Below, piece by piece: positions 27,160 to 35,024 of a stretch of 64,000 bases of DNA (position 1 is the first letter of the stretch; each line of letters starts with the position of its first letter). This DNA is from Bacteroidota bacterium (GTDB lineage: Bacteria > Bacteroidota > Bacteroidia > Bacteroidales > Prolixibacteraceae). Where the stretch lies: assembly GCA_023412195.1 (NCBI GenBank), contig JAEYNZ010000045.1:1-64000 (forward strand), given 5' to 3'. Made by a program: the position numbers and the translations under genes. Under the pieces are notes generated by a model. That model made no database searches, had not been told where the DNA came from, and was given only the letters and a program-made list of their open reading frames with translations.

Positions 27160-28089
27160 CTATCGGGGTATTTTATTTACTTCAGGTCCTCGTCTCCATT
27201 TAAAAATACCTGCCTGTGCCATCGACATAATAGCCACGCCTGCCACTGTTATTAAACCACCAACCATCTGGTGCGGCAGGGGGAGCGTTCCAAACAGGAG
27301 CCATGCTCCTATCAGTACAAAAATACCCTTTAGACTCTGAACCACAGAAGATTTGGAAGCCTCCATATATTTAAAAGAAGAGTAGATGGCAAGGATTGCA
27401 AGAAAAGGTCCAAGTAACGCCCCCACAAAAATATTTTTCAGTGCTTCGAAAGGAATTAAAAATGACTGGCGGAATACGAAGAACATGATCAGTGAAAAAA
27501 CCAGCAGCCATACCGACCGGTTTAAGTTCAGAATGCCCGCATCGGTATGTTTCACATGTACTTTTACAATGAGTGAGGCAGCAGTTGCAAACAGTGCGTT
27601 GATAAAAACAATGCCTGTGCCGGAAATAAACATTTTATCCAGAGAAGTTTCCCCTGTATAGCTTATGATAAACGTACCTGTAATTGCAAGGACAGCTCCG
27701 GCTGCTTCCAGCAGTCCAAACCGTTCCTTAAGCAGTATAATCCCTCCGAAGGCAAGCATCAGCGGGTACATGTTGCCCAGGAAAGAAGTAACAGCAGGAT
27801 CAGGTATGATATGAATGGAGAGATAAAATGAAGTTGCAGTCAGGATTTCAAGAATACCCAAAAGCAATAAAATCCTCCATTGCCCTTTGGTCAGCTTCTT
27901 CACAATCTGAAGCTTTTTCTGAAACAACATATAAAGCATCATGGCTATGGTGGATATAAAAAACCAGTAGACTCCAAATTGTGCAAGATGTACCTGGTTT
28001 AAGGCAGCCTTGCTGAATATATATTCATTTGAAAAGGCAACCGTTCCAATAATGGCAAAAAGATACCCCTTAAATCTGTCTGATTTCAT
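27160..28089 (-). CDS. EamA / DMT-superfamily transporter
   Basis: A 309-residue protein with about ten hydrophobic helices arranged as two EamA repeats (residues 8-140 and 155-295), typical of drug/metabolite transporters of the inner membrane. Motifs such as PAVTSFLGNMYPLMLAFGG and the closing SVVQSLKGIFVLIGAWLLFG fit the family. Substrate cannot be predicted; relatives export amino acids or metabolites. A single gene, with a TACTTTTG -7 box just upstream. Confidence 0.85.
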   Translation of the reverse strand: MKSDRFKGYLFAIIGTVAFSNEYIFSKAALNQVHLAQFGVYWFFISTIAMMLYMLFQKKLQIVKKLTKGQWRILLLLGILEILTATSFYLSIHIIPDPAVTSFLGNMYPLMLAFGGIILLKERFGLLEAAGAVLAITGTFIISYTGETSLDKMFISGTGIVFINALFATAASLIVKVHVKHTDAGILNLNRSVWLLVFSLIMFFVFRQSFLIPFEALKNIFVGALLGPFLAILAIYSSFKYMEASKSSVVQSLKGIFVLIGAWLLFGTLPLPHQMVGGLITVAGVAIMSMAQAGIFKWRRGPEVNKIPR

Positions 28090-28110
28090 TTAGCTTATAA
28101 AAGAGGACAG

Positions 28111-28118
28111 CAAAAGTA
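28111..28118 (-). promoter_or_regulatory. Candidate -7 box for the EamA transporter gene
   Basis: Minus-strand TACTTTTG lies 22 bases upstream of the transporter ATG. It matches TAnnTTTG, but no clear TTTG stands at the -33 position. Confidence 0.45.
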
Positions 28119-28544
28119 AAAAAAGTGCAGGAAGAGCCATTTGTAAATCCCAATAATTTGAAACTCTTTAGGAAGAATCGGGAATCTGTACCATCTTCCT
28201 GAATACATAAAGCCGTAAATACCCGGAAGGCATACAACGACTTTGGATTGTACTATTTTCTTTGCCTCATAATCCTTTCCGGAAGGGGTTCAAAATATGT
28301 TCTTCTCCGTTATAAATTCGCGATCAATTCGCGATCGGTTCGCGATCAATTCGCGATCAATTCGCGATCCATTCGAAAAATCGCGAAGTTAATGCGAGTT
28401 TGTAGCGAACTTGTAGCGAAGATAATACTGCCCTGATTATTTTTTAATAGTTGGAAAAAGTAGCATGAAAAATAATAGACCCGGAACTGATCACAGGAAT
28501 GTACCAGCCCCTGCCTGTCATGCCTGCCAGGTAGTAGAGGATTA
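28119..28544. other. Gene-free stretch holding tandem repeats
   Basis: No credible gene is present. Small open frames here are built from the TTCGCGATC repeat or from palindromes and look accidental. The stretch contains the 11-base tandem array (28317-28371), a following pair of TTGTAGCGAA copies near 28400-28420, and CCTGCC-type palindromes near 28510-28535. Confidence 0.5.
28317..28371. repeat. 11-bp tandem repeat array (TTCGCGATCAA), five units
   Basis: Five back-to-back 11-base units, TTCGCGATCAA with changes only in the last two bases (GG in unit 2, CA in unit 5). Each holds the palindrome TCGCGA next to GATC. A partial inverted copy (ATCGCGAA) follows at 28380. The unit length is close to one helical turn, so all copies face the same side of DNA. 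Confidence 0.85.
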
Positions 28545-28867
28545 CCATCCTTACAGCAGTAAGGCAACTTCTGGGCTCGTCCCCCCTGCCTGTTCCGGCA
28601 GGCAGGCTTTTAGGAATCTGCATTTGTTTAAAGTGACGGAGTTTCATCTAAAGGGGGATCAAGGGGATTGGAGGTAGAATCTGAATTAGATTAAAATACA
28701 CCTGTTTGTAACAACAATCAGTTCATCATCAAAAACTATCTCCGTATTTATTGAATGTGCTTCAATCCCCCTCATTCCCCCTTTGGTGGTTGCATTATTT
28801 ATTTGTAGAAAAGCCTGAAGCCCAAAGGGGGACGAGCCCCGAGGTAGCTTTGCAGGATTTAGGATGA
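28545..28867. repeat. MITE-like element with nested inverted repeats, copy B
   Basis: The outer arms are 28545-28585 and 28827-28867, inverted relative to each other; the inner 25 bases match at 21 positions (GGGGGACGAGCCC is identical). The inner arms at 28650-28674 and 28760-28784 share AAAGGGGGAT and GGGGATTG. A CCTGCCTG-TTCCGG-CAGGCAGG hairpin (28585-28606) sits in the left side. The core's minus strand encodes a short K-G-G-M-R-x-I-E frame like copy A at the window start. The right arm supplies the last codons of the DUF559 gene. Target-site duplications were not identified. Confidence 0.7.
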
Positions 28868-29262
28868 CAGCGGTCTAAAATATATTTCTCCAGACATCTT
28901 ACAGCATAATCAATCTCGTCGATTACTTCATCTAAACGATAAATGACATGCGATTCAGGAAAACGCAATAAAATAAATCCTTTATTTTCCAAATATTGCT
29001 GCCGTTTAAAATCTTCTTCATCTTTTGCAAAATGAGAAGAACCATCAACCTCTATAATGAGTTTCAAAGATCTGCATATAAAATCTACGATGTAATTATC
29101 TATGATAAACTGCCTGTTAAACTGATATGGCCAATATTTGCGTGCTTTTAAAACATCACGCCATAGCAGTGCCTCTCCTTTGGTTCCATTTTTACGAAGT
29201 TTACGTGCAAGTATCTTTAAACTTTTAATCGATTCAGGGGGCATCTCTTTAATTTTTTGCAA
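28795..29262 (-). CDS. DUF559 (Vsr-like endonuclease fold) protein
   Basis: A 155-residue DUF559 protein. It has the family pattern of a leading KNGTKGEALLWRDVL, then FNRQFIIDNYIVDFICRSLK, the acidic IIEVDGSSHF and LLRFPESHV. The fold is that of very-short-patch-repair and type II endonucleases, with D and E-x-D as likely metal ligands. The domain ends near residue 130. The remaining tail (KATSGLVPLWASGF) is encoded by the right arm of the inverted-repeat element, so the natural C-terminus seems to have been replaced or extended by the repeat. It has no methylase neighbour. Activity and role are unknown. Confidence 0.85.
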   Translation of the reverse strand: MQKIKEMPPESIKSLKILARKLRKNGTKGEALLWRDVLKARKYWPYQFNRQFIIDNYIVDFICRSLKLIIEVDGSSHFAKDEEDFKRQQYLENKGFILLRFPESHVIYRLDEVIDEIDYAVRCLEKYILDRCHPKSCKATSGLVPLWASGFSTNK

Positions 29263-29431
29263 CTTATGAAATATCGGGATAATAATTCAATTAACTTATT
29301 ATTTTTTTCATAACTTCTTATGGTAGAGAAATCTCCTTCTGCCAATAAAGCAGCATTTTCACTTCAAGAGAATTTTGGTAATTTCACTGAAAAGGCTGGT
29401 TGAAGCTATCAACAAACAAGCACCAAAAAAA

Positions 29432-31708
29432 TCATTTGAATGTAAACTTAGCCTCCTTTGTTTCATCACTGCTCGTACCAATGAATACTGTAAATTCACC
29501 TGGTTCAACTACATGTTCAAGATTGAAATTATAAAATTTTAAATCATTTTCTGTTATTGTAAAGGTGACTTCTCTTGATTCACCAGGCTTCAGGGTTATT
29601 TTCTGAAATCCCTTCAATTCCCTGACTGGCCTTGTTATGCTTGCCACCATATCGCGGATATATAGCTGCACCACCTCTTCGCCGGCAGTTTTGCCTGTAT
29701 TGGTAACAGTAACACGTGCTTCCAGATTTTGACCAGTTGTAATTTCCTGTGCGCTTAACTTAATGTCGCTGTACCCGAATGTTGTATAACTTAAGCCAAA
29801 ACCAAAAGGAAACAAGGGGGAATTCTCAACATCTAAATAGTTTGACCTGAATTTCTGGAATTCATCGCCACCATTTGGCCGGCCTGTAGTGCGGTGGGCA
29901 TAGTAAATGGGCACCTGCCCGACATTCCTTGGCCAGGTCATTGTAAGTTTTCCTGAAGGATTGTAATTTCCAAAAAGTACATCTGCAATGGCATTTCCTG
30001 CTTCCACACCGGGGTGCCAGGTAACCAGAATGGCATCTGCCAGTTCATTTTCTTCTTCAATGGCAAGAGGCCTGCCAGTCATTAATACAACAACGAGCGG
30101 TTTGCCGGTTTCCTTCAGTTCCCTTAATAGCCTTCTCTGGGGTTCAGGTATTGTTATGTCAGACCTGCTGGATGATTCACCGCTCATTTCTGATGCCTCA
30201 CCTACTACTGCTACCACCACATCAGCTTTTTCAGCTATGCCCCGTGCTTCTTTCAGCATCTCTTCAGGTGAACGCTTGTCGATGTCAATCCTGGTCCCAA
30301 AGACATTGATTTTTTTGGCGAAATCGGGGTCATCAGAAATGTTGGCTCCCTTTGCATAAAGAATTTCTGCTTTGAGACCATTAAAGTTTTTCATCCCTTC
30401 AAAAATCGGAACTGAAAGTTCGGGGTCACCGGTTGGAGCCCATGTACCAAGCATGTTGCTCCTATCGTTGGCCAGTGGTCCGATAAGGGCTATGGTTCCG
30501 CTGTTTTGCAATGGCAATATGTTTTTTTCATTCTTCAGCAGGACAAATGTCCGGGCAGCAGCATCACGTGCCATATTCCGGTGTTCTGCTGATAAAATAT
30601 CTTTTTCGGGCCTTGAATCATCAACATACCGCAATGGGTCATCGAAGAGGCCAAGCTTGTATTTTGCTTCCAGCACCAGCCTGCAGGCATGATTGATTTC
30701 ACGCTCGGTAACAATCCCCTCGTCTAACGATTTCTTAATGGTTGTAAGAAAGCCCTCTCCTACCATATCCATATCCAGTCCTGCCTTTAAAGCCAGTGCC
30801 GATACAGCCTGCAAATCACCAAGTCCATGTGCGATCATTTCATTCACCGAGGTATAATCTGAAATGATAAAACCTTCGAAGCCCCATTGCCCGCGAAGGA
30901 CCTCTGTCAACAGCCAGAAGTTTCCTGTTGCCGGAATACCATCCACATCATTGAACGATGTCATCACACATCCGACGCCTGCATCCACAGCAGCCTTGAA
31001 GGGAGGAAAATACTCATTGTACATCCGGTTACGGCTCATATCAACGGTGTTATAGTCTCTTCCACCTTCTGCAGCGCCATAGAGGGCAAAATGCTTTACA
31101 GTGGCCATCATGGTTCGCGGGTCCGCCAGGTCATCTCCCTGGTATCCGGTTACCATTGCTTTGGCAACCTGGGAACCCAGATACGGATCTTCACCTGCCC
31201 CTTCAGAAACCCTTCCCCACCGCGGATCGCGGGTAATATCGACCATAGGAGAAAAATTCCAGTTCAGGCCATCTGCAGTCGATTCTATGGCTGCAACCCG
31301 TGCAGTACGCTTAATCATTTCCATGTCCCAGCTGGCCGAAAGCCCGAGCGGCAGGGGAAAAGTTGTTTTGTAGCCATGTATTACGTCGGCACCAAACAGC
31401 ATGGGTATTCCATGTTTGCTGTTTTTAGTGGCAAGTGTCTGCGCCTGCCTTACCAGTTCAGGTGTATAGACGCCAAATATTCCCCCTACATTCCCCGCCT
31501 TTATTTTTGCCTCCACATCTGTACTGACTGCCTCACCTGTAGGTATGCCTCCGCCGGGGGTAATCAGGTTCAGCTGACCTATCTTTTCTTCAATGGTCAT
31601 CTTCGACATCAACTCTTGTACAAAAGCATCCATTCCTTTACCTGCAGGCTGTTGACCATGTAACTGTAATGAGACTACCAGGCCTAAAATCAATATGAAT
31701 CTTTTCAT
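29432..31708 (-). CDS. bglX: GH3 beta-glucosidase (BglX-like), secreted
   Basis: A 758-residue family 3 glycoside hydrolase with signal peptide (about 1-19). It has a TIM-barrel domain with nucleophile Asp284 in FIISDYTS, an alpha/beta sandwich with the Glu-rich VVGEASEMSGESSSRSD loop, and a C-terminal FN3-like domain (about 660-755). It removes terminal beta-linked glucose from oligosaccharides in the periplasm. Last gene of the PUL, 12 bases after the GH43 gene. GH3 enzymes of this type are the usual partner of GH144 endo-beta-1,2-glucanases, finishing sophoro-oligosaccharides to glucose. Linkage preference here is inferred from context. Confidence 0.9.
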   Translation of the reverse strand: MKRFILILGLVVSLQLHGQQPAGKGMDAFVQELMSKMTIEEKIGQLNLITPGGGIPTGEAVSTDVEAKIKAGNVGGIFGVYTPELVRQAQTLATKNSKHGIPMLFGADVIHGYKTTFPLPLGLSASWDMEMIKRTARVAAIESTADGLNWNFSPMVDITRDPRWGRVSEGAGEDPYLGSQVAKAMVTGYQGDDLADPRTMMATVKHFALYGAAEGGRDYNTVDMSRNRMYNEYFPPFKAAVDAGVGCVMTSFNDVDGIPATGNFWLLTEVLRGQWGFEGFIISDYTSVNEMIAHGLGDLQAVSALALKAGLDMDMVGEGFLTTIKKSLDEGIVTEREINHACRLVLEAKYKLGLFDDPLRYVDDSRPEKDILSAEHRNMARDAAARTFVLLKNEKNILPLQNSGTIALIGPLANDRSNMLGTWAPTGDPELSVPIFEGMKNFNGLKAEILYAKGANISDDPDFAKKINVFGTRIDIDKRSPEEMLKEARGIAEKADVVVAVVGEASEMSGESSSRSDITIPEPQRRLLRELKETGKPLVVVLMTGRPLAIEEENELADAILVTWHPGVEAGNAIADVLFGNYNPSGKLTMTWPRNVGQVPIYYAHRTTGRPNGGDEFQKFRSNYLDVENSPLFPFGFGLSYTTFGYSDIKLSAQEITTGQNLEARVTVTNTGKTAGEEVVQLYIRDMVASITRPVRELKGFQKITLKPGESREVTFTITENDLKFYNFNLEHVVEPGEFTVFIGTSSDETKEAKFTFK

Positions 31709-31719
31709 AATATCCTCTT

Positions 31720-33462
31720 TTAATCTGCTTTAATAATTTTTGATCTGTCAGAAACACCGTTTTCATTAAATGCTTCCACCGTAATCCAATATTCCTGATC
31801 AACAGTCAGGTTTTTCATTTCCAGCTGGTTTTCATCATATACCATCCAGGAGTTATACATCTTTTCAGGAGCAATTCCCCAATATACATTATATCCCTGA
31901 GCATTTTCCTGTTTATCCCAGGAAATCAGGATATCCCTCCGGTCGGGCCTGCGCTCAGCTTTCAGGTTTTTAACCGTAGGCGGGGCTTTTCCCTCACCGG
32001 TACCAAATATTCGCAATCCTGAAATTGCCAGATGGGGTGTTGGAACATGGATGTTCCTGTAACGGATAAACCTCACTGTTTTGGGTTCACCGAGTTCCAC
32101 ATAATCATTGGGTACATCCTGGTAATTGTTGCTCCTGTCGGCCAACACCTCCCAACTGTTTCCATCAACTGAACCTTCAATTACATAACGGTGGTAAAGT
32201 CCGGGAATTCTTCCATACATGTCCGATTCATGGTCCTGATAGTTTACCTGTATGGCATGCACCCTCCCCGGCTTCTGCAAATCTATCTCCAGCCATTCAT
32301 CTTCACCCTTGCTCTTTGCAAGCCAGTATGTTTTGATGTTTTCATCAACTACCATACCCGGACTATGGTCACCTGACTGAGAAGATGCTTTTACAGGTTT
32401 TTTATATGAAAGTAGCATCCATCCGGTGAATTGTCCCCCTTTCCCTGGTAAGGCAGGTGCATAGTGGGGATAATCGCCGAATGAAGTATTTGAGTACATC
32501 AGGTCATCATCATCAAAAAAAACAGGGTACATCACAATCCTCCGTTCCCAGCCTACATTCAGCGCAAGGGCTGCCGTGCCGAAATGCCAGTATGACTTTT
32601 GGGGCCCTTCAACCAGGCTGCCATGGCCAGCTCCGTTGGCAAAACCTCCGGGTTTATATATTACCGGATTGTTCGGGGCATAGGAATAAGGCCCAAGTGG
32701 ATTTTCTGCCATATAAACCCCATCGCCATATACATTGAATTCCGTTCCCGGGGCAGCATATTGCATATAGTAGATCCCATTGCGTTTGGTAAGCCACGGC
32801 CCCTCAATATATCCCCCCAATACCGTGTCGGCATGGTTATGGCCAAACCTTTCCCATCCGTGCTTCTCCATATCGAGGTTAAACAGTTCATGCGTCTCCT
32901 CCGAAGGCCTGAAACGTTTGTTCTTATCGAGCGTCTTTGCCCGGATGGGATATACATTGGATGACCCCCAGAAAACATAAGCCTTCCCGTCATCATCGAT
33001 AAAAAGCGCCGGGTCCTGCAGATTATGCAAAATTGCAGGCACCGCCTCCCACTTACCGGCTTTGGGATTGTCGGTATAGATAATGCTCATCGACCCTGAA
33101 GGATCACCGGCCATATACAGCACAGAATCTTTATAATTGAATGCTGCCGGGGCATTGCTTCCTGAAAAGTACCAGTTTTGAGGTTGAATAAAATTCCAGT
33201 TCAGCATGTCGGTAGAATGCCAGTACCCCATTGACCGGGTAACAAACATATAGTACTCGTTGCGAAATTTAACAACAGCCGGATCTGCACCTGAACGGTA
33301 CGACATGTCATTATGGGCATTGTAGATCATGTAGGTATAATCTATATTGAGCGGATTGCAGTATGTCGACATCTGCGTATGCTGGCCATAACCTCCGTAA
33401 GAGATTAAAAGTGCAGCTATAATTTTCAACGTTAATTTGAATCTTACCATAACATCTGTCAT
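31720..33462 (-). CDS. GH43 glycoside hydrolase with discoidin and FN3 domains
   Basis: A 580-residue secreted enzyme. After a signal peptide (about 8-26) comes a five-bladed GH43 propeller: GADP with candidate base Asp60, DDDGKAYVFWG and the acid segment EGPWLTKRNG. A F5/8-type C (discoidin) binding domain spans about 370-495 (KTYWLAKSKGEDEWLEIDL) and an FN3 domain about 500-578. GH43 enzymes remove arabinose, xylose or galactose side groups. The ATG overlaps the sulfatase stop by four bases (ATGA); an internal ATG at 33450 is also possible. Its place suggests it strips a side sugar before the GH144-like enzymes cut the backbone, which is inference. Confidence 0.85.
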   Translation of the reverse strand: MTDVMVRFKLTLKIIAALLISYGGYGQHTQMSTYCNPLNIDYTYMIYNAHNDMSYRSGADPAVVKFRNEYYMFVTRSMGYWHSTDMLNWNFIQPQNWYFSGSNAPAAFNYKDSVLYMAGDPSGSMSIIYTDNPKAGKWEAVPAILHNLQDPALFIDDDGKAYVFWGSSNVYPIRAKTLDKNKRFRPSEETHELFNLDMEKHGWERFGHNHADTVLGGYIEGPWLTKRNGIYYMQYAAPGTEFNVYGDGVYMAENPLGPYSYAPNNPVIYKPGGFANGAGHGSLVEGPQKSYWHFGTAALALNVGWERRIVMYPVFFDDDDLMYSNTSFGDYPHYAPALPGKGGQFTGWMLLSYKKPVKASSQSGDHSPGMVVDENIKTYWLAKSKGEDEWLEIDLQKPGRVHAIQVNYQDHESDMYGRIPGLYHRYVIEGSVDGNSWEVLADRSNNYQDVPNDYVELGEPKTVRFIRYRNIHVPTPHLAISGLRIFGTGEGKAPPTVKNLKAERRPDRRDILISWDKQENAQGYNVYWGIAPEKMYNSWMVYDENQLEMKNLTVDQEYWITVEAFNENGVSDRSKIIKAD

Positions 33463-35024
33463 TTAATGTGTTCTTCAGGAACCTCATAAATGGTCTGCAG
33501 CCTGCGAAGTTCCTGCTCCAGTTCCTTAAATATATCCCCTGTTCCTTCCATTCCGTAAATGTTGTTCATCTCAAGCGAATCAGCCTCCAGGTCGAATAAC
33601 TCCCAGTCATCATCTTCATAAAAATGAATCAGTTTATACTGATGCGTCCTGACACCGTAATGTTTTCGTACACTATGAAATCCGGGATATTCGTAATAAT
33701 GGTAATATAGGGAATTTCTCCATTTCATAGGTATCTCCTTCTTCAGCAGGTTTGAAAATGAAACACCCTGCATATCATCAGGGGCTTCCATACCAGCAAA
33801 ATCAAGAAAGGCAGGTGCATAATCGATATTCTGGGTCAGTTCATCAATCACAGTACCGGGTTCAATGAATCCGGGGTACCTCATCAGGAGAGGCATCAGC
33901 ATCGATTCTTCATACATAAACCGCTTATCGAACCATCCATGTTCTCCCAGGTAGAAACCCTGATCGGAAGTATAAACAACAATAGTATTCTCAGCCAGTC
34001 CGGTTTTATCAAGGTAATCCAGAATCTGCCCCACACTTTCATCCACCGATTTGACCGTTGCCAGGTAATCCTCCATGTACCTGTGCAGCTTCCATAGGGC
34101 AACGGCTTTTTCATCCTTTTGATTTATTTTGAAATAGCTGTCAGCTTTGGGTTGATAAGCATCCCAAAACTCTTTCAGTTGTACTTCAGTCATGCGATCT
34201 ATCCATACATGAGGCCAGGGGTCGTACAAGAGGTTCCTGCTCCCTTCCTGTTCCACCATTTTCAGATCGTGCCCCTCATACATATCACGGTAAATGTTCA
34301 TTTCTTGATGCGCTGCTGCCTGCCGGCCCTTGTAATCATCGAAGTAGGTTCCAGGAACAGGAAATTCTGTTTCTGCAAATGAATCATAATGCCGGGAGGC
34401 TGGTACCCAGTTCCGGTGCGGTGCCTTGTGGTGCATCATCAGAAAAAAAGGATTGCTGTTGTTCCGGTTATTGAGCCATTCAATTGAAAGATCTGTGATA
34501 ATGTCTGTTACATATCCTTCATGTGTGACTGTATCTCCATCTGAAATAAAATCAGGATTGTTGTACTCCCCCTGATCGTTAAGGATTTTCCAGAAATCAA
34601 AACCTGTAGGTTCAGAAACAAGATGCCATTTACCAATGATGGCCGTCTGATAACCATTTTCCTGCAGAAGCTTTGGCAGCGTTTGCTGCGAGCCGTCAAA
34701 TCCCTGTGCAGTATTTCTCATGAAGCCATGCTTGTGGCTGTGCTTACCTGTAAGAATGGATGCCCGGCTGGGCCCGCAGATGGAGTTCCCGCAATAATTG
34801 GCCGTGAATATGGCTCCCTGCTCTGCAAGCCTGTCGATATTAGGTGTGGGTGCAATTTTCGAAAGGGGATGTCCATAAGCGCTGATAGCCTGAACAGCAT
34901 GATCATCAGACATAATGATCAGGATATTGGGCTGTTCCTGCCGGTGCTCCTCTTTACAGCTGCCCAGGCCCAATGCCAGCACCAGTCCGGTGAAGGCTAT
35001 TCTATTTGTTCTCTTTAATATCAT
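33459..35024 (-). CDS. Sulfatase (S1 family, formylglycine type), lipoprotein
   Basis: A 521-residue S1 sulfatase. It has a lipobox ending at Cys23 (LGSC) and metal-site Asp40-Asp41 (NILIIMSDDHA). The modifiable signature CGPSR starts at Cys83 and is followed by the family continuation ASILTGK. Later motifs are GKWHL and YTSDQGFYLGEHGWFDKRF. Cys83 must be converted to formylglycine by a sulfatase-maturing enzyme, which is not encoded in this window. The overall sequence is reminiscent of GlcNAc-6-sulfatases. The start overlaps the end of the upstream GH144-like gene by 23 bases and its stop overlaps GH43, so translation is tightly coupled. Predicted to remove sulfate, or another anionic ester, from the PUL substrate. 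Confidence 0.88.
   Translation of the reverse strand: MILKRTNRIAFTGLVLALGLGSCKEEHRQEQPNILIIMSDDHAVQAISAYGHPLSKIAPTPNIDRLAEQGAIFTANYCGNSICGPSRASILTGKHSHKHGFMRNTAQGFDGSQQTLPKLLQENGYQTAIIGKWHLVSEPTGFDFWKILNDQGEYNNPDFISDGDTVTHEGYVTDIITDLSIEWLNNRNNSNPFFLMMHHKAPHRNWVPASRHYDSFAETEFPVPGTYFDDYKGRQAAAHQEMNIYRDMYEGHDLKMVEQEGSRNLLYDPWPHVWIDRMTEVQLKEFWDAYQPKADSYFKINQKDEKAVALWKLHRYMEDYLATVKSVDESVGQILDYLDKTGLAENTIVVYTSDQGFYLGEHGWFDKRFMYEESMLMPLLMRYPGFIEPGTVIDELTQNIDYAPAFLDFAGMEAPDDMQGVSFSNLLKKEIPMKWRNSLYYHYYEYPGFHSVRKHYGVRTHQYKLIHFYEDDDWELFDLEADSLEMNNIYGMEGTGDIFKELEQELRRLQTIYEVPEEHIK

Noticed and set aside
28317..28371. CRISPR-like or origin iterons
   Set aside because: Units are too short and contiguous for CRISPR; no replication initiator gene or DnaA boxes are nearby, so an origin is not supported.
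28248..28436. Plus-strand frame of 62 codons with repeated INSRS peptide
   Set aside because: It is the reading of the 11-base tandem array; no start context, homology or coding character beyond the repeat.
28346..28677. Several small frames (60-75 codons) on both strands
   Set aside because: They arise from palindromes and arms of the inverted-repeat element; frames conflict and none resembles a protein.
28545..28867. Complete insertion sequence
   Set aside because: No transposase frame lies within the element; DUF559 is not a known transposase family.
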